This document shows positions 1-8,212 of a DNA stretch of 47,103 nt, one piece after another. The notes beneath the pieces are model-generated. The model was not told the DNA's origin. It saw only the letters and a program-made list of their open reading frames with translations, and did not search any database. Origin of the DNA: Hahellaceae bacterium (GTDB taxonomy: Bacteria; Pseudomonadota; Gammaproteobacteria; Pseudomonadales; Oleiphilaceae). Position 1 is the stretch's first letter, and each line of letters opens with the position of its first letter. The stretch is from assembly GCA_016744695.1 (NCBI GenBank), contig JADGDV010000029.1, forward strand, positions 1-47,103, in the 5' to 3' direction. Made by a program: the position numbers and the translations under genes.

Positions 1-1
1 T

Positions 2-109
2 ACTGAACTATATAGAGCAACGATTCCGTTTTTCTTTATATTGCTAACAACCGTTCTATTAATTACTTACGTGCCTTGGTTAAGCCTCGTCTTTATTGAC
101 TCGTATTAA
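2..109 (+). CDS. TRAP transporter large permease (DctM-like), C-terminal end only
   Basis: The window opens inside a reading frame that runs to a TAA at 107-109. The 35 visible residues form one hydrophobic helix with a YRATIPFF start and a TYVPWLSL end. This resembles the last membrane helix of the DctM/SiaM-type large permease of TRAP transporters, which import carboxylates and related solutes using an ion gradient with a periplasmic binding protein. The usual end of that family has a Pro-Phe entering the last helix and a P-x-hydrophobic-S-L motif near the C-terminus, as here. The next gene starts 20 bp downstream on the same strand, so the two may be co-transcribed. Only the tail is visible, so the substrate cannot be inferred and the assignment rests on a short match. 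Confidence 0.5.
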   Translation, partial: TELYRATIPFFFILLTTVLLITYVPWLSLVFIDSY

Positions 110-129
110 AAGTAAAAACAGGAACAAAA

Positions 130-1185
130 ATGAAGCGCCCTCTAACTCTAATCATTGCTTTAGTCTCCACATTTATAATCATACAAATCTACTGGGGCAT
201 TGAAAGATCAGGAATCTTTTATGCCATAGAGCCCCATTTCTCTGGTCAATGTGAGGCTGTTTCGGGGGTCACAGGTGCGGAAGACATCACCATTGATCAG
301 ACTGAGCAATATGCCTATATTTCTGCAGATGACCGACGGGCGACTATGGCAAATAAGCCTGTTACTGGAGGGATTTATGGTTTTGACCTATCAAACCCCA
401 AGGCAAGGCCAATACTATTAACAAAAGGATTCTCTGAAGACTTTCATCCACACGGTATTAGCCTCTACCAAGGCGACCACGGTGAGAAGTCGTTATTTGT
501 TGTTAACCATCTCAACAATGGTCTACAACAGGTTGAGATTTTCGATATTAGCACTGTAAATATACTAACTCATAGAGCCAGCATCACCTACCCTGAGCTA
601 ACTACCCCAAATGATTTGGTCGCTGTTGGCCCTTCTCAGTTCTATGCAACCAATGACCATGGCTACCCCCATACTAGCTCAATGCAAGTGGTTGAAGAAT
701 ACCTAGGCCTACCGCTTTCTACTATCTCTTTTTTTGATGGAACCAAGGGAAAAATTGTTGCATCTAATTTGAGTTACGCAAACGGTATTACTATAAGCGC
801 TGACCTTAAAACTGTTTATGTGGCTGAAATATTAAGTCGGCAAATTAGTGTTTATACTCGTGATATAAGCAACAATGAATTAACAAAACAAAGTGAAATT
901 GATATTAACACTGGGGGCGATAACCTTGAGTGGGATGATGCGGGTAACTTGTGGGTGGGCGCTCACCCTAAATTATTAGACTTTGTAGCTCATGCAAAAG
1001 ACCCTGCAAAAGACTCTCCCTCTCAGGTGTTGAAAATTACCGTCAACACCGATCAGCCTAAAGTTTCAGAAATATATTTAAGTACGGGGAATGATATTTC
1101 TGCATCAACTGTTGCGGCCGTTAGTGGGAAAACACTATTAATTGGCTCAGTATTTGAAGACAAAATCCTAAAATGTGAGCTTTAA
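130..1185 (+). CDS. Paraoxonase/arylesterase-like calcium-dependent lactonase (SMP-30/PON family)
   Basis: A 351-residue six-bladed propeller enzyme of the PON type, expected to hydrolyse lactones or esters. The PON calcium and active-site positions can be traced: E51-D52 in GAEDI, H127 in VVNHLN, N161-D162 in PNDLVA, N218 in YANGI, and D264-N265 in GGDNLEW. Cysteines at 41 (GQCEAV) and 349 (ILKCEL) match the pair that forms the N-to-C disulfide closing the propeller in PON1. The N-terminal hydrophobic stretch (residues 5-22) is probably a signal anchor, which puts the enzyme in the periplasm or on the membrane. The ATG has an AGGAA site 5 nt upstream. The stop overlaps the convergent arsJ stop by a few bases. 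The natural substrate is unknown; acyl-homoserine lactones are a possibility the sequence cannot decide. Confidence 0.85.
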   Translation: MKRPLTLIIALVSTFIIIQIYWGIERSGIFYAIEPHFSGQCEAVSGVTGAEDITIDQTEQYAYISADDRRATMANKPVTGGIYGFDLSNPKARPILLTKGFSEDFHPHGISLYQGDHGEKSLFVVNHLNNGLQQVEIFDISTVNILTHRASITYPELTTPNDLVAVGPSQFYATNDHGYPHTSSMQVVEEYLGLPLSTISFFDGTKGKIVASNLSYANGITISADLKTVYVAEILSRQISVYTRDISNNELTKQSEIDINTGGDNLEWDDAGNLWVGAHPKLLDFVAHAKDPAKDSPSQVLKITVNTDQPKVSEIYLSTGNDISASTVAAVSGKTLLIGSVFEDKILKCEL

Positions 1186-2399
1186 TGAGCTTTAAGTTGA
1201 TGCTTGGGCAAGCCAATAGAAATAAGTGCTGTAGCCAGTAAAAACGCGCTAGATATAAGTAAGCAAGCCTCAAGCCCAGCATATTGATACACCAGCCCCG
1301 ACAACACTGTACCTATTAACCGCCCCATCGCATTGGCCATGTAGTAGAACCCTACATCTAATGAAACCCCCTCTTCTTTTGAGTAAGCCAAAATCAAGAA
1401 GGAATGCACCGATGAGTTCACTGCAAAGAAAACACCAAATAATAGTAACCCTCCTACAACGACCCATTCTGCATTCAAGCCAAAAAACAAAGGCACAGCA
1501 ATAAGTAAGGGGATTAAGAAAAGAGGTAGTACCCACGCTAGCGCAGTAGTGCCATCGGGGACTTTTCCTTGTTTCAACCCGGTTAACTTAGGCGCAATAC
1601 CCTGCACAAAACCGTAACCGATAATCCACAAGGCCATAAACGTACCTACTTGAGTATGCGACCAACCAAGCGATACCTGAAAATAAACAGGCAAAGCCAC
1701 CACAAACCAAACATCTCGCGCACCAAACAAAAATAACCGTGCTGCCGATAAAATATTAATTGCGCGGCTCTTTGAAAAAAGGTGTTTGAACTTAGCCTTG
1801 TATTGGGTTTTTCCCATCTCATCTTGAAGCAATAAAACACTTAAGATAAATACCACAACCAATACAGCCCCCATCGACAATAAAGAAGCCTGAAAGCCTA
1901 TCCACGATAACAGTGCAGCACCTAAGAAGAAGCCAAAACCTTTAAGGGCATTTTTTGAGCCCGTAAGAATCGCCACCCATTTGTAGAGTGCGCCTTGCTG
2001 AGCTTGTGCAGGTAGCAGAAACTTAATGGCGCTCTTAGCACTCATCTTATTCAGGTCTTTAGCAATACCAGACAAGGCCTGAGCAGCCATAACATAAGGC
2101 ACCGATAACCAACTGGCATCAACCGCCAACATAACCAGCGCAACCACCTGTAATAACACGCCGATATGCATGGTGCGGTTAAGCCCTAATCTAGCGCCCA
2201 ACCAGCCACCAAACAAGTTCGTCACCACACCAAAAAACTCATACAACAAAAACAACATGGCAATTTCAAGTGCAGAATAACCTAACTGGTAAAAGTAGAG
2301 CACCACCAGCATACGCAGGGCACCATCAGTGATGGTGAATGCCCAGTAGGTTCCCGTAACCACGAGATATTGTTTTAGACTTTGGCTTAATCCGCTCAT
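1182..2399 (-). CDS. arsJ: Organoarsenical efflux MFS transporter ArsJ
   Basis: A 405-residue major facilitator superfamily protein with about 12 membrane segments. The N-terminus (YWAFTITDGALRMLVVLYF), the GIAKDLNKMSAKSAIK loop and the immediate neighbour identify it as ArsJ. ArsJ is known to export 1-arseno-3-phosphoglycerate, an unstable product made from arsenate by a partner GAPDH; outside the cell the product breaks down and arsenate is lost. The gene starts 17 bp after the GAPDH stop on the same strand, the standard two-gene arrangement. No clear Shine-Dalgarno site precedes its ATG, so translation may be coupled to the upstream gene. No arsR, arsC or arsB is visible nearby, so regulation would have to come from elsewhere. 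Confidence 0.88.
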   Translation of the reverse strand: MSGLSQSLKQYLVVTGTYWAFTITDGALRMLVVLYFYQLGYSALEIAMLFLLYEFFGVVTNLFGGWLGARLGLNRTMHIGVLLQVVALVMLAVDASWLSVPYVMAAQALSGIAKDLNKMSAKSAIKFLLPAQAQQGALYKWVAILTGSKNALKGFGFFLGAALLSWIGFQASLLSMGAVLVVVFILSVLLLQDEMGKTQYKAKFKHLFSKSRAINILSAARLFLFGARDVWFVVALPVYFQVSLGWSHTQVGTFMALWIIGYGFVQGIAPKLTGLKQGKVPDGTTALAWVLPLFLIPLLIAVPLFFGLNAEWVVVGGLLLFGVFFAVNSSVHSFLILAYSKEEGVSLDVGFYYMANAMGRLIGTVLSGLVYQYAGLEACLLISSAFLLATALISIGLPKHQLKAH

Positions 2400-2416
2400 A
2401 TTATTTCAATACTGAC

Positions 2417-3421
2417 CTAGAGATCCTTACCCACTTTCTTAACCAGCTCCATCATCCGATTCACGTAACCAATTTCGTTGTCATACCAAACTAGCAACTT
2501 AACCTGTCGCTTATTAATTACCATAGTCGATAAAGCATCAACAATACCCGAGCGCTTATCGCCCTTATAATCTACCGACACCAAAGGACGCTCTTCATAG
2601 CCTAAAATATCTTTCAGTTGATTTTCAGATGCGCTTTTAAGCAGTGCATTCACCTCTTCAACCGTGGTATCTCGTGACACTTCAAACACACAGTCAGTTA
2701 ACGACGCATTCGCTAAAGGGACTCGCACTGCCACACCATTTAACTTGCCTTCCAACTCAGGAAAAATAAGCCCTATTGCAGTAGCAGAACCGGTGGTGGT
2801 TGGAATTAGCGACATACCACATGCTCGAGCGCGGCGAAGGTCTTTATGAGGTTGATCAAGAATGCTCTGGGTGTTGGTTATATCGTGAATTGTGGTCATC
2901 GAACCATGGGTGATATTCAAGCCTTCATGTATGACTTTAACCACCGGAGCCAAACAATTTGTGGTACAAGAAGCGGCGGTCACAATATCTGGCTGCTCGG
3001 CATCATAAAGATCGTCATTCACTCCCATTACAATATTTAATGGACCATCTTTAACCGGGCAAGAAGCAACGACCTTTTTAACACTTTGCTTAAAATAGGG
3101 CTGTAATGAGGGTGTACTCTTATGCACACCCGTGCAATCAATAACAACATCTACACCGTTCCAATTAGTTGCATCAATATCACGATTCATGGAATAAGAG
3201 ACGGTTTGACCATCAATCAACAAGGTCTGTTCATCTTGCGCTTTTGCTTCTAAATGCCAAGTACCCTGAACTGAATCAAAGTTTATCAGGTGAGCCGCTG
3301 TTTTAGCATCGCCACTAATTTCATTAATATGAACAATGTCGATCTCAGGCCAATCCCATGCTTCACGCAGCGCTAAGCGCCCCATTCTTCCAAAACCATT
3401 AATAGCGACTTTGATAGTCAT
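2417..3421 (-). CDS. ArsJ-associated glyceraldehyde-3-phosphate dehydrogenase
   Basis: A 334-residue NAD-dependent GAPDH. The NAD-binding motif NGFGRMGR is at residues 8-15. The catalytic cysteine is C152 in [10 protein letters not shown], with the general base H179 in TIHDIT. The phosphate-site segment reads [10 protein letters not shown] where central-metabolism enzymes have a TGAAKAVG-type sequence, and the C-terminus has WYDNEIGY. The location directly before arsJ marks it as the arsenic-resistance paralogue, which uses arsenate in place of phosphate to make 1-arseno-3-phosphoglycerate. I chose the ATG at 3421 over an upstream in-frame start because GAGGG lies at a normal distance and the protein then starts [12 protein letters not shown] as the family does. 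An arsR-type regulator normally accompanies this pair but is missing here. Confidence 0.9.
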   Translation of the reverse strand: MTIKVAINGFGRMGRLALREAWDWPEIDIVHINEISGDAKTAAHLINFDSVQGTWHLEAKAQDEQTLLIDGQTVSYSMNRDIDATNWNGVDVVIDCTGVHKSTPSLQPYFKQSVKKVVASCPVKDGPLNIVMGVNDDLYDAEQPDIVTAASCTTNCLAPVVKVIHEGLNITHGSMTTIHDITNTQSILDQPHKDLRRARACGMSLIPTTTGSATAIGLIFPELEGKLNGVAVRVPLANASLTDCVFEVSRDTTVEEVNALLKSASENQLKDILGYEERPLVSVDYKGDKRSGIVDALSTMVINKRQVKLLVWYDNEIGYVNRMMELVKKVGKDL

Positions 3422-3499
3422 ATTTTTACCCTCAAAAAAACGTGTATTCAAACTATATTAACTGCTAAAAAAGACAGAAGTATTACTCAATTATCAATA

Positions 3500-4633
3500 T
3501 CATTGAAGACTAACCCGCAAATAAGCCGCCACAGCCGGATCAAACAAACGCAGACAACCGTCACCATCTCTGTAAATATGATCATGACTAATCAGCTTTT
3601 CAACGCTTTGTTTAATTGAACTGGTGGATATTCCACACTTCTGCGCAAAGTCAGACGATAATGGCTGATTCGTTGGGCTAAGGGCTAAATTAGACAGCAC
3701 GATATTCTGGTTGGTACTGAGTTTAGAAAGCGTTCTTTGGTACGCAGAATAATCAGAACTAACAATATCCTTATGCCAGGTTGAGATCACCTCCTCCTTA
3801 GAGGGAGGTCCGTCTCGTAACCAAAGCAAACCACACAAAGCATTCACATAATAAGGGTGGCGATCTGTTTGCTGAACAATCTCTTCAATAATCGTCTTTT
3901 CAATGATCACACCCCAATGCAATTTCGCAACTTTGGTTAAGTGTTTAATATAATCTTTACGGGTAATTCGCCTAATATCTATTCTCTGACATTGCTTATA
4001 AAGCGGGCGAGAGTCATCGGCAAACTGCTGCTCTAATAAGTGCCTAATAGAACCAGAGAAAATAAACGAAGTCGATTTCGTTAACTGCAAGGCCCCTCTA
4101 ATTTCTGCCTCAACGGAAACCCCATGGTCTATTTCACCCAATTGCTGAAACTCATCAAAGAACAACGCAATGTTAACCTTTTTCTCTGTAGCCACCTGAT
4201 CCAAAGCCAGCAAAGCGTCTTTAACCGAGTTTTGCTCCTTATCGATCGATAACTTCAACTTAGGCCCCGCCGCCGTAATAACTAACTCAGGCTTAAGCGC
4301 CGAAAAAGTACCTAAAATATTCTTCAGCGCTTTTTCACTATAAGCCAACACACGCTCAGTTACTTCAGCAACGGCTTGCAAGATAAGACGTACCGCTACA
4401 TTACGGTCATAGGCCGATAACAGCTCAGTATGAACGGCATAAATACTCTTAGAATGATGTTTTTCAATATCTAATATGGTCTGACGTAATAACGATGACT
4501 TACCAATACGACGTCGGCCTTGTATCCAGCCATGACGAGAGTTTTTAATGAGCGTTATGAGTTCTGCTCGTTGAGAGGTTCGATTGCAGAATGCAGGGCC
4601 ATCGGCATAACCCTGTGGGAATAACGTAGCCAT
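3500..4633 (-). CDS. AAA/STAND-like ATPase with C-terminal winged-helix-like region
   Basis: A 377-residue P-loop ATPase resembling the archaeal-type ATPase family (PF01637-like). The Walker A GRRRIGKSS is at residues 39-47 and the Walker B is in IALFFDEFQQL. A sensor-like FSGSIRHLL follows, and residues from about 290 to the end look like a winged helix-turn-helix (LSSDFAQKCGISTSSIKQSVEKLI). Such proteins are often orphan regulators or parts of accessory or defence islands, and their substrates are generally unknown. The start is the ATG at 4633, preceded by GGAGAAGGG; a GTG at 4660 is less likely. It is transcribed away from the small unknown genes that begin at 4824. I cannot name a specific function. 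Confidence 0.65.
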   Translation of the reverse strand: MATLFPQGYADGPAFCNRTSQRAELITLIKNSRHGWIQGRRRIGKSSLLRQTILDIEKHHSKSIYAVHTELLSAYDRNVAVRLILQAVAEVTERVLAYSEKALKNILGTFSALKPELVITAAGPKLKLSIDKEQNSVKDALLALDQVATEKKVNIALFFDEFQQLGEIDHGVSVEAEIRGALQLTKSTSFIFSGSIRHLLEQQFADDSRPLYKQCQRIDIRRITRKDYIKHLTKVAKLHWGVIIEKTIIEEIVQQTDRHPYYVNALCGLLWLRDGPPSKEEVISTWHKDIVSSDYSAYQRTLSKLSTNQNIVLSNLALSPTNQPLSSDFAQKCGISTSSIKQSVEKLISHDHIYRDGDGCLRLFDPAVAAYLRVSLQ

Positions 4634-4683
4634 AATTAGCCCTTCTCCTTCTTTATTCACTTCTATTAAGCGACTGTAGAGTT

Positions 4684-4802
4684 ACATACTTATGTATTGC
4701 ACATTAGCATGCAATAGAAATGTAAGATATAGAAAGCAAGCAATGAAAATGGATGAATACTCACTAAACAATCATGTAGAATGTAGTTTCAATGGATGAA
4801 TA
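4684..4802. promoter_or_regulatory. Divergent intergenic region with two inverted repeats and a 12-bp direct repeat
   Basis: The gap between the ATPase gene (leftward) and the unknown gene at 4824 (rightward) contains a palindrome ACATA-CT-TATGT (4684-4695). An adjacent inverted repeat TATTGC-N10-GCAATA lies at 4695-4716. A perfect direct repeat AATGGATGAATA occurs at 4748-4759 and 4791-4802, 43 bp apart or about four helical turns. These are seen directly in the sequence. That they are binding sites for a regulator of one or both genes is inference; no known operator is recognised. Confidence 0.3.
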
Positions 4803-4823
4803 ACACTTAAAAAGGATTTTAAT

Positions 4824-5234
4824 ATGTCAAATTGTATTGGCTGGGCTGAAGCGTTCAAGCAAAATATGGATGCTCTAAATGTACCCGTACCCTCCTCATT
4901 ATTCGATTCCTATGACAAAGCAGTCACTACACTAGGAAATTTAATAGCTGTAGGTAGTATAAGCCCCAGCGCTTCAGCAGCCACGGTTTTGTCCGGAAAA
5001 TTAGGTGCAGGCCCTCTAACCATAGGGTTTGCAGCAATTAGTGCTTCCGCTTATGCAGGGCTAGTTACTGGCAGCATGATGGTCGCCACATCTAAACAAT
5101 TAGGCTGCGCAATGAAACGTCAAATTATGCCTATTACCGTTAATGCTTTTTTAATTGAAAATGGCATTTATGATGGAGGCTGGGTCTACACCGAAATGAG
5201 AAGAAACCCTCAACTGATGGCAATGGTGGCTTAG
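4824..5234 (+). CDS. Unknown small protein with Gly/Ala-rich hydrophobic core
   Basis: A 136-residue protein I do not recognise. Residues 1-35 are soluble and mildly amphipathic. Residues about 36-90 are rich in Gly, Ala and Ser with glycine spacing (GKLGAGPLTIGF, AYAGLVTGSMM) that suits a pair of closely packed membrane-inserting helices. The C-terminus is again soluble, with two lone cysteines at residues 4 and about 95. There is no signal peptide. AAAGGA lies 7 nt before the ATG. The next gene starts one base after the stop and encodes a membrane protein, so the two form one unit. The pattern would fit a membrane-active toxin or bacteriocin with its immunity protein, but this is only a hypothesis from composition and layout. 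Confidence 0.6.
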   Translation: MSNCIGWAEAFKQNMDALNVPVPSSLFDSYDKAVTTLGNLIAVGSISPSASAATVLSGKLGAGPLTIGFAAISASAYAGLVTGSMMVATSKQLGCAMKRQIMPITVNAFLIENGIYDGGWVYTEMRRNPQLMAMVA

Positions 5235-5235
5235 T

Positions 5236-5505
5236 ATGATGTTATGGGATGTTTTTACATTAATACTTGCTGTTTGGTTTTTTACAGCGTTACTAGCCTG
5301 GCCATTGTTAGATATATTGTGGGTCAAAATAGGAAAACTTCCTCCCGTTTCAGGTTGCTCCCTTTCAGAAATAAGACAAATACAGCAAAAAGGTTTTTTT
5401 TTCCACTATTCAGCGTTTAAGCGGTATAAAAGGTATAAAGGAAGCCGAAAGCCGTTTGCTTGGGTTCTTTTGAAAGAATATAAAAAAGATATGTCAATAC
5501 GTTAA
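5236..5505 (+). CDS. Unknown small membrane protein paired with the preceding gene
   Basis: An 89-residue protein with one clear membrane segment (about residues 5-28, LILAVWFFTALLAWPLL). A strongly basic cytoplasmic tail follows (KRYKRYKGSRK, KEYKKD). It starts one base after the upstream TAG at an ATG ATG pair, which indicates translational coupling. No family is recognised. A small basic membrane protein right after a gene for a Gly/Ala-rich membrane-like protein is what toxin-immunity pairs often look like, but no motif supports that directly. Its 3' end abuts the remnant of an Uma2 gene on the opposite strand, so the module may have been inserted into that gene. Confidence 0.5.
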   Translation: MMLWDVFTLILAVWFFTALLAWPLLDILWVKIGKLPPVSGCSLSEIRQIQQKGFFFHYSAFKRYKRYKGSRKPFAWVLLKEYKKDMSIR

Positions 5506-5507
5506 GC

Positions 5508-5719
5508 CTGCACTCGATAGAGAACTCTGATTCCCATGTAGCCCTCAACAAACTTGAAACCGTAACCGCAATTAAGTTATGAATTCGACTGGCTCCGGCC
5601 TGGGCAACGACAAAACCATTAGCAAACTCATGACGCACTTCGCTGTTCATCTCTGCTTCAAGGTATTGTTCGGGGGAAACCCGAATGCCTTTAAATGCGG
5701 TTGCCATATCAGCCGTCAC
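5508..5719 (-). pseudogene. Uma2-family (DUF820) endonuclease, N-terminal remnant
   Basis: The first 70 residues read from the ATG at 5719 match the start of Uma2 proteins: SPEQYLEAEMNSEVRHEFANGFVVAQAGASRIHNLI resembles the family's Y-L-x-x-E, S-x-x-R-H-E, D/N-G, A-G-A-S, H-N-x-I pattern. Intact Uma2 proteins are about 180-200 residues and carry the PD-(D/E)XK-like D-x-x-V-x-C-D core further on, and that part is missing. Soon after IECR the reading frame enters sequence belonging to the 3' end of the opposite-strand gene at 5236-5505. The gene is therefore truncated, apparently where the two-gene module joined it. The left boundary given here is approximate. Confidence 0.6.
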
Positions 5720-5797
5720 TCCTCATGCTCTAACTATGCGTTTATTTACTATATGTCAGAGTCAGGGGTTCTGGAAGAAGAATTTATTAAATAGCAA

Positions 5798-8191
5798 TTA
5801 CTTCATCACATCCTTATACACTTCTTTTAGCTCCGAAAAAAGCTTTCGCCCATCTAACTCCGATGACAAAGTAAGCTTCAGGTGATGCCCTCGTGCAGCA
5901 AAGCCACCTAAAGGTGAAGTCAGTTTCACTGAGGTACCCAGTTCAAACAACCAATAAGGTTCAGAGGAATTAGAGCCACTACCCGCCTGCTCTAATTCCA
6001 ACTTATCCCGCTCAACCAGAGAAACATTAAGCACAGGCCATAAATAGTTAACTTGACGGCCTGCTTTATCATGCGTCGCAATGGCACAATACCGAATTTC
6101 TTTCATTACATGTTTGGCAATATTTTCCCGCTCAGATGCTTTCAGTTGCATGTGATACCACTGAGCAGTGCCATCTTTAAAACGTTGAATATAAGCGGCA
6201 TCACGCCCCCGCTCAGGCGCTCCGGTTACGGCTAATGTTAAATCATGATACCGAACCTGCTGCATCCCGTAATACGGTATCCTTGCCGCCTCTTCAACAA
6301 AGTATCTCTCCGTAGCGGCCTGCTTGTATATTACAGGCTCCTTTTTACCTAATTTTTCAGCCAAAAATGTGCGTAGCCATGCATGACCAGCAGCAGAGTT
6401 ATTAGTAAGCTCACCACAAGGAAGCAAAGGAAAGGCACCAATGCCAATTTCTTCAATAGCTTCGCTATAAGGGTTTTCTGCGCTGTTGGTATCATTCTGA
6501 GAGTAAAAACCCGGATATAAAGCAAATGCACCAAAGACCGGACGTGATTTATTAGTTTTTGAGTGCAGGTGAATCAACGCATCACGATATCGATGCATTT
6601 GATTAATGGCATCATTTGGTACTAAATCATGCTTGTCTGTAAGGTCTTCATCCCCTTCTTCACGTTTTGTTTTAATGCGATACTTTGCATCAAAAATCCA
6701 AATTACTTTTTCTCCTGATGCAAACTCTGCTTCTAATACAATATCCGGTTTATGCTCATGTGACCATGAACGGATAGGGTTTGTACCTTTATTAAAACGA
6801 GGTTCATGGGCCAACTTTATTGTAATGCCATCATCACGTTTAAACTCAAAAGCTCCCTTCATTCCATCCGTTAATTTCTTTTCAACGCCGCTATTTCTAA
6901 GCACTGCTCTCTGGTGGGTCGTTTCCTCAAACCCAAGGTGCTCTATAAGGATGTTACGAATTTCCAGAAAACACCATACCTCATAAAGCTCAGCAACCGA
7001 CTTCATAGAAATAGAGCTTTGGCTTCCCAGTACATCAAGATACAGTTTAAGTTGCTGCCACACACGATAAACACCCGCATACCCCGCCTTCTGCTGTAAA
7101 ACCAAAGACGCTTTGCTCATCCCTTTAAAAGAACCCACCTCATGAAACAGTGGATGCAGACGGTATTTCTCTAAGGGTTTTTGCCAGCAGGCTAATTTAC
7201 TAAAGAACGCATTCGATAAACGGGGGTTATCTAATTTATCATTATGTTTTTTAGCTGCATGAGAAAATTTAGATAAGTTAAGTTGTGACTGCGCTAACAC
7301 CATTTTAATAAAACGATTTTCAGGTGTATCTACACTCAGTTGCTTTTGCTGTACCTGATAACGGCGATCTGAACGTTTACCAGCAATATCTTCTTTCACT
7401 TTTTCAGCTAAACGCGCAGGTAGCTTCCCCTTTAAGCGTTCTGCTTTTAAGTATTTAATGTGAGGCAGTAAACGGCTATGAGGTTTATTAAGAATGAGTT
7501 TAACCCCTTCATTCAACTGCTCCCGTAAGGCTTCAAATTGCACCAACCACAGCAAGGGGAATGAAGGGCCTGAGTGATGCGAGCGATCAAAAGCCTGTTC
7601 TGTTTTTTCTGCCAGAGCAAAACGCCACAAGGGGTATTCATTATCAATAGTCTGATGAATAACATCCAGATCACTGGCCATATCCATTTTTGTGGGTAGC
7701 ACTTCAAATGATAAAGAAATTTCTGTGAAGAGCCCCTTAATGCCATAACGCACAGGCAATCGAAACCAACCAATATCATTCCCGAAATTTACACTACCCT
7801 GTAGCACCCAGCCCCGATATGAACTGAGGTGAAAGGCAGAGTTAATGCTGTTCAGGTTGTGAGTGGTGGAGGCATTAAAGGATGTATCTGATGCAATATT
7901 TTTAAAGAGGAACTCAAAAGAGTATTGAGTGTTTTCAAAAAATAGGGGTTTGTTTAGTATCAACTCACGGCAAGGTGAAATAGACACATCCACCTGAGTT
8001 TCTTCCACTTCTGCACTTTCAATGACTATGCTTTCAATAACGACAGTCTTAGAAAAACGTACCGAAGAATGGCTTAAATGCCTTCCTCTAACATCGAGCG
8101 TGGCTGCTAACTGGTTTTGCTTATAGCGAACATCATTCGTACAAATCCGTAAATCCCAGTCTGAAGTTTTTAATGTCAGAATGCACTGCAT
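5798..8191 (-). CDS. DUF2357-type nuclease of a McrBC-like system
   Basis: A 797-residue protein with a long all-beta and helical N-terminal part of the DUF2357 type (conserved-looking TPENRFIKMVL at about 289-299). A PD-(D/E)XK nuclease core follows at about 400-510: E402/E410 region, PD at 482-483 and D501-A-K503 in IFDAKYR. After the nuclease there is about 200 residues I cannot assign. Proteins of this type are McrC-like partners of McrB-type GTPase or ATPase motors in modification-dependent (type IV) restriction. The motor gene ends 21 bp upstream on the same strand, and GGAG sits 7 nt before this ATG, so the two are an operon. All nuclease residues are present, so this subunit looks intact. 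Confidence 0.75.
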   Translation of the reverse strand: MQCILTLKTSDWDLRICTNDVRYKQNQLAATLDVRGRHLSHSSVRFSKTVVIESIVIESAEVEETQVDVSISPCRELILNKPLFFENTQYSFEFLFKNIASDTSFNASTTHNLNSINSAFHLSSYRGWVLQGSVNFGNDIGWFRLPVRYGIKGLFTEISLSFEVLPTKMDMASDLDVIHQTIDNEYPLWRFALAEKTEQAFDRSHHSGPSFPLLWLVQFEALREQLNEGVKLILNKPHSRLLPHIKYLKAERLKGKLPARLAEKVKEDIAGKRSDRRYQVQQKQLSVDTPENRFIKMVLAQSQLNLSKFSHAAKKHNDKLDNPRLSNAFFSKLACWQKPLEKYRLHPLFHEVGSFKGMSKASLVLQQKAGYAGVYRVWQQLKLYLDVLGSQSSISMKSVAELYEVWCFLEIRNILIEHLGFEETTHQRAVLRNSGVEKKLTDGMKGAFEFKRDDGITIKLAHEPRFNKGTNPIRSWSHEHKPDIVLEAEFASGEKVIWIFDAKYRIKTKREEGDEDLTDKHDLVPNDAINQMHRYRDALIHLHSKTNKSRPVFGAFALYPGFYSQNDTNSAENPYSEAIEEIGIGAFPLLPCGELTNNSAAGHAWLRTFLAEKLGKKEPVIYKQAATERYFVEEAARIPYYGMQQVRYHDLTLAVTGAPERGRDAAYIQRFKDGTAQWYHMQLKASERENIAKHVMKEIRYCAIATHDKAGRQVNYLWPVLNVSLVERDKLELEQAGSGSNSSEPYWLFELGTSVKLTSPLGGFAARGHHLKLTLSSELDGRKLFSELKEVYKDVMK

Positions 8192-8212
8192 CGGTTTTCT
8201 CCAGTCGCTCGC

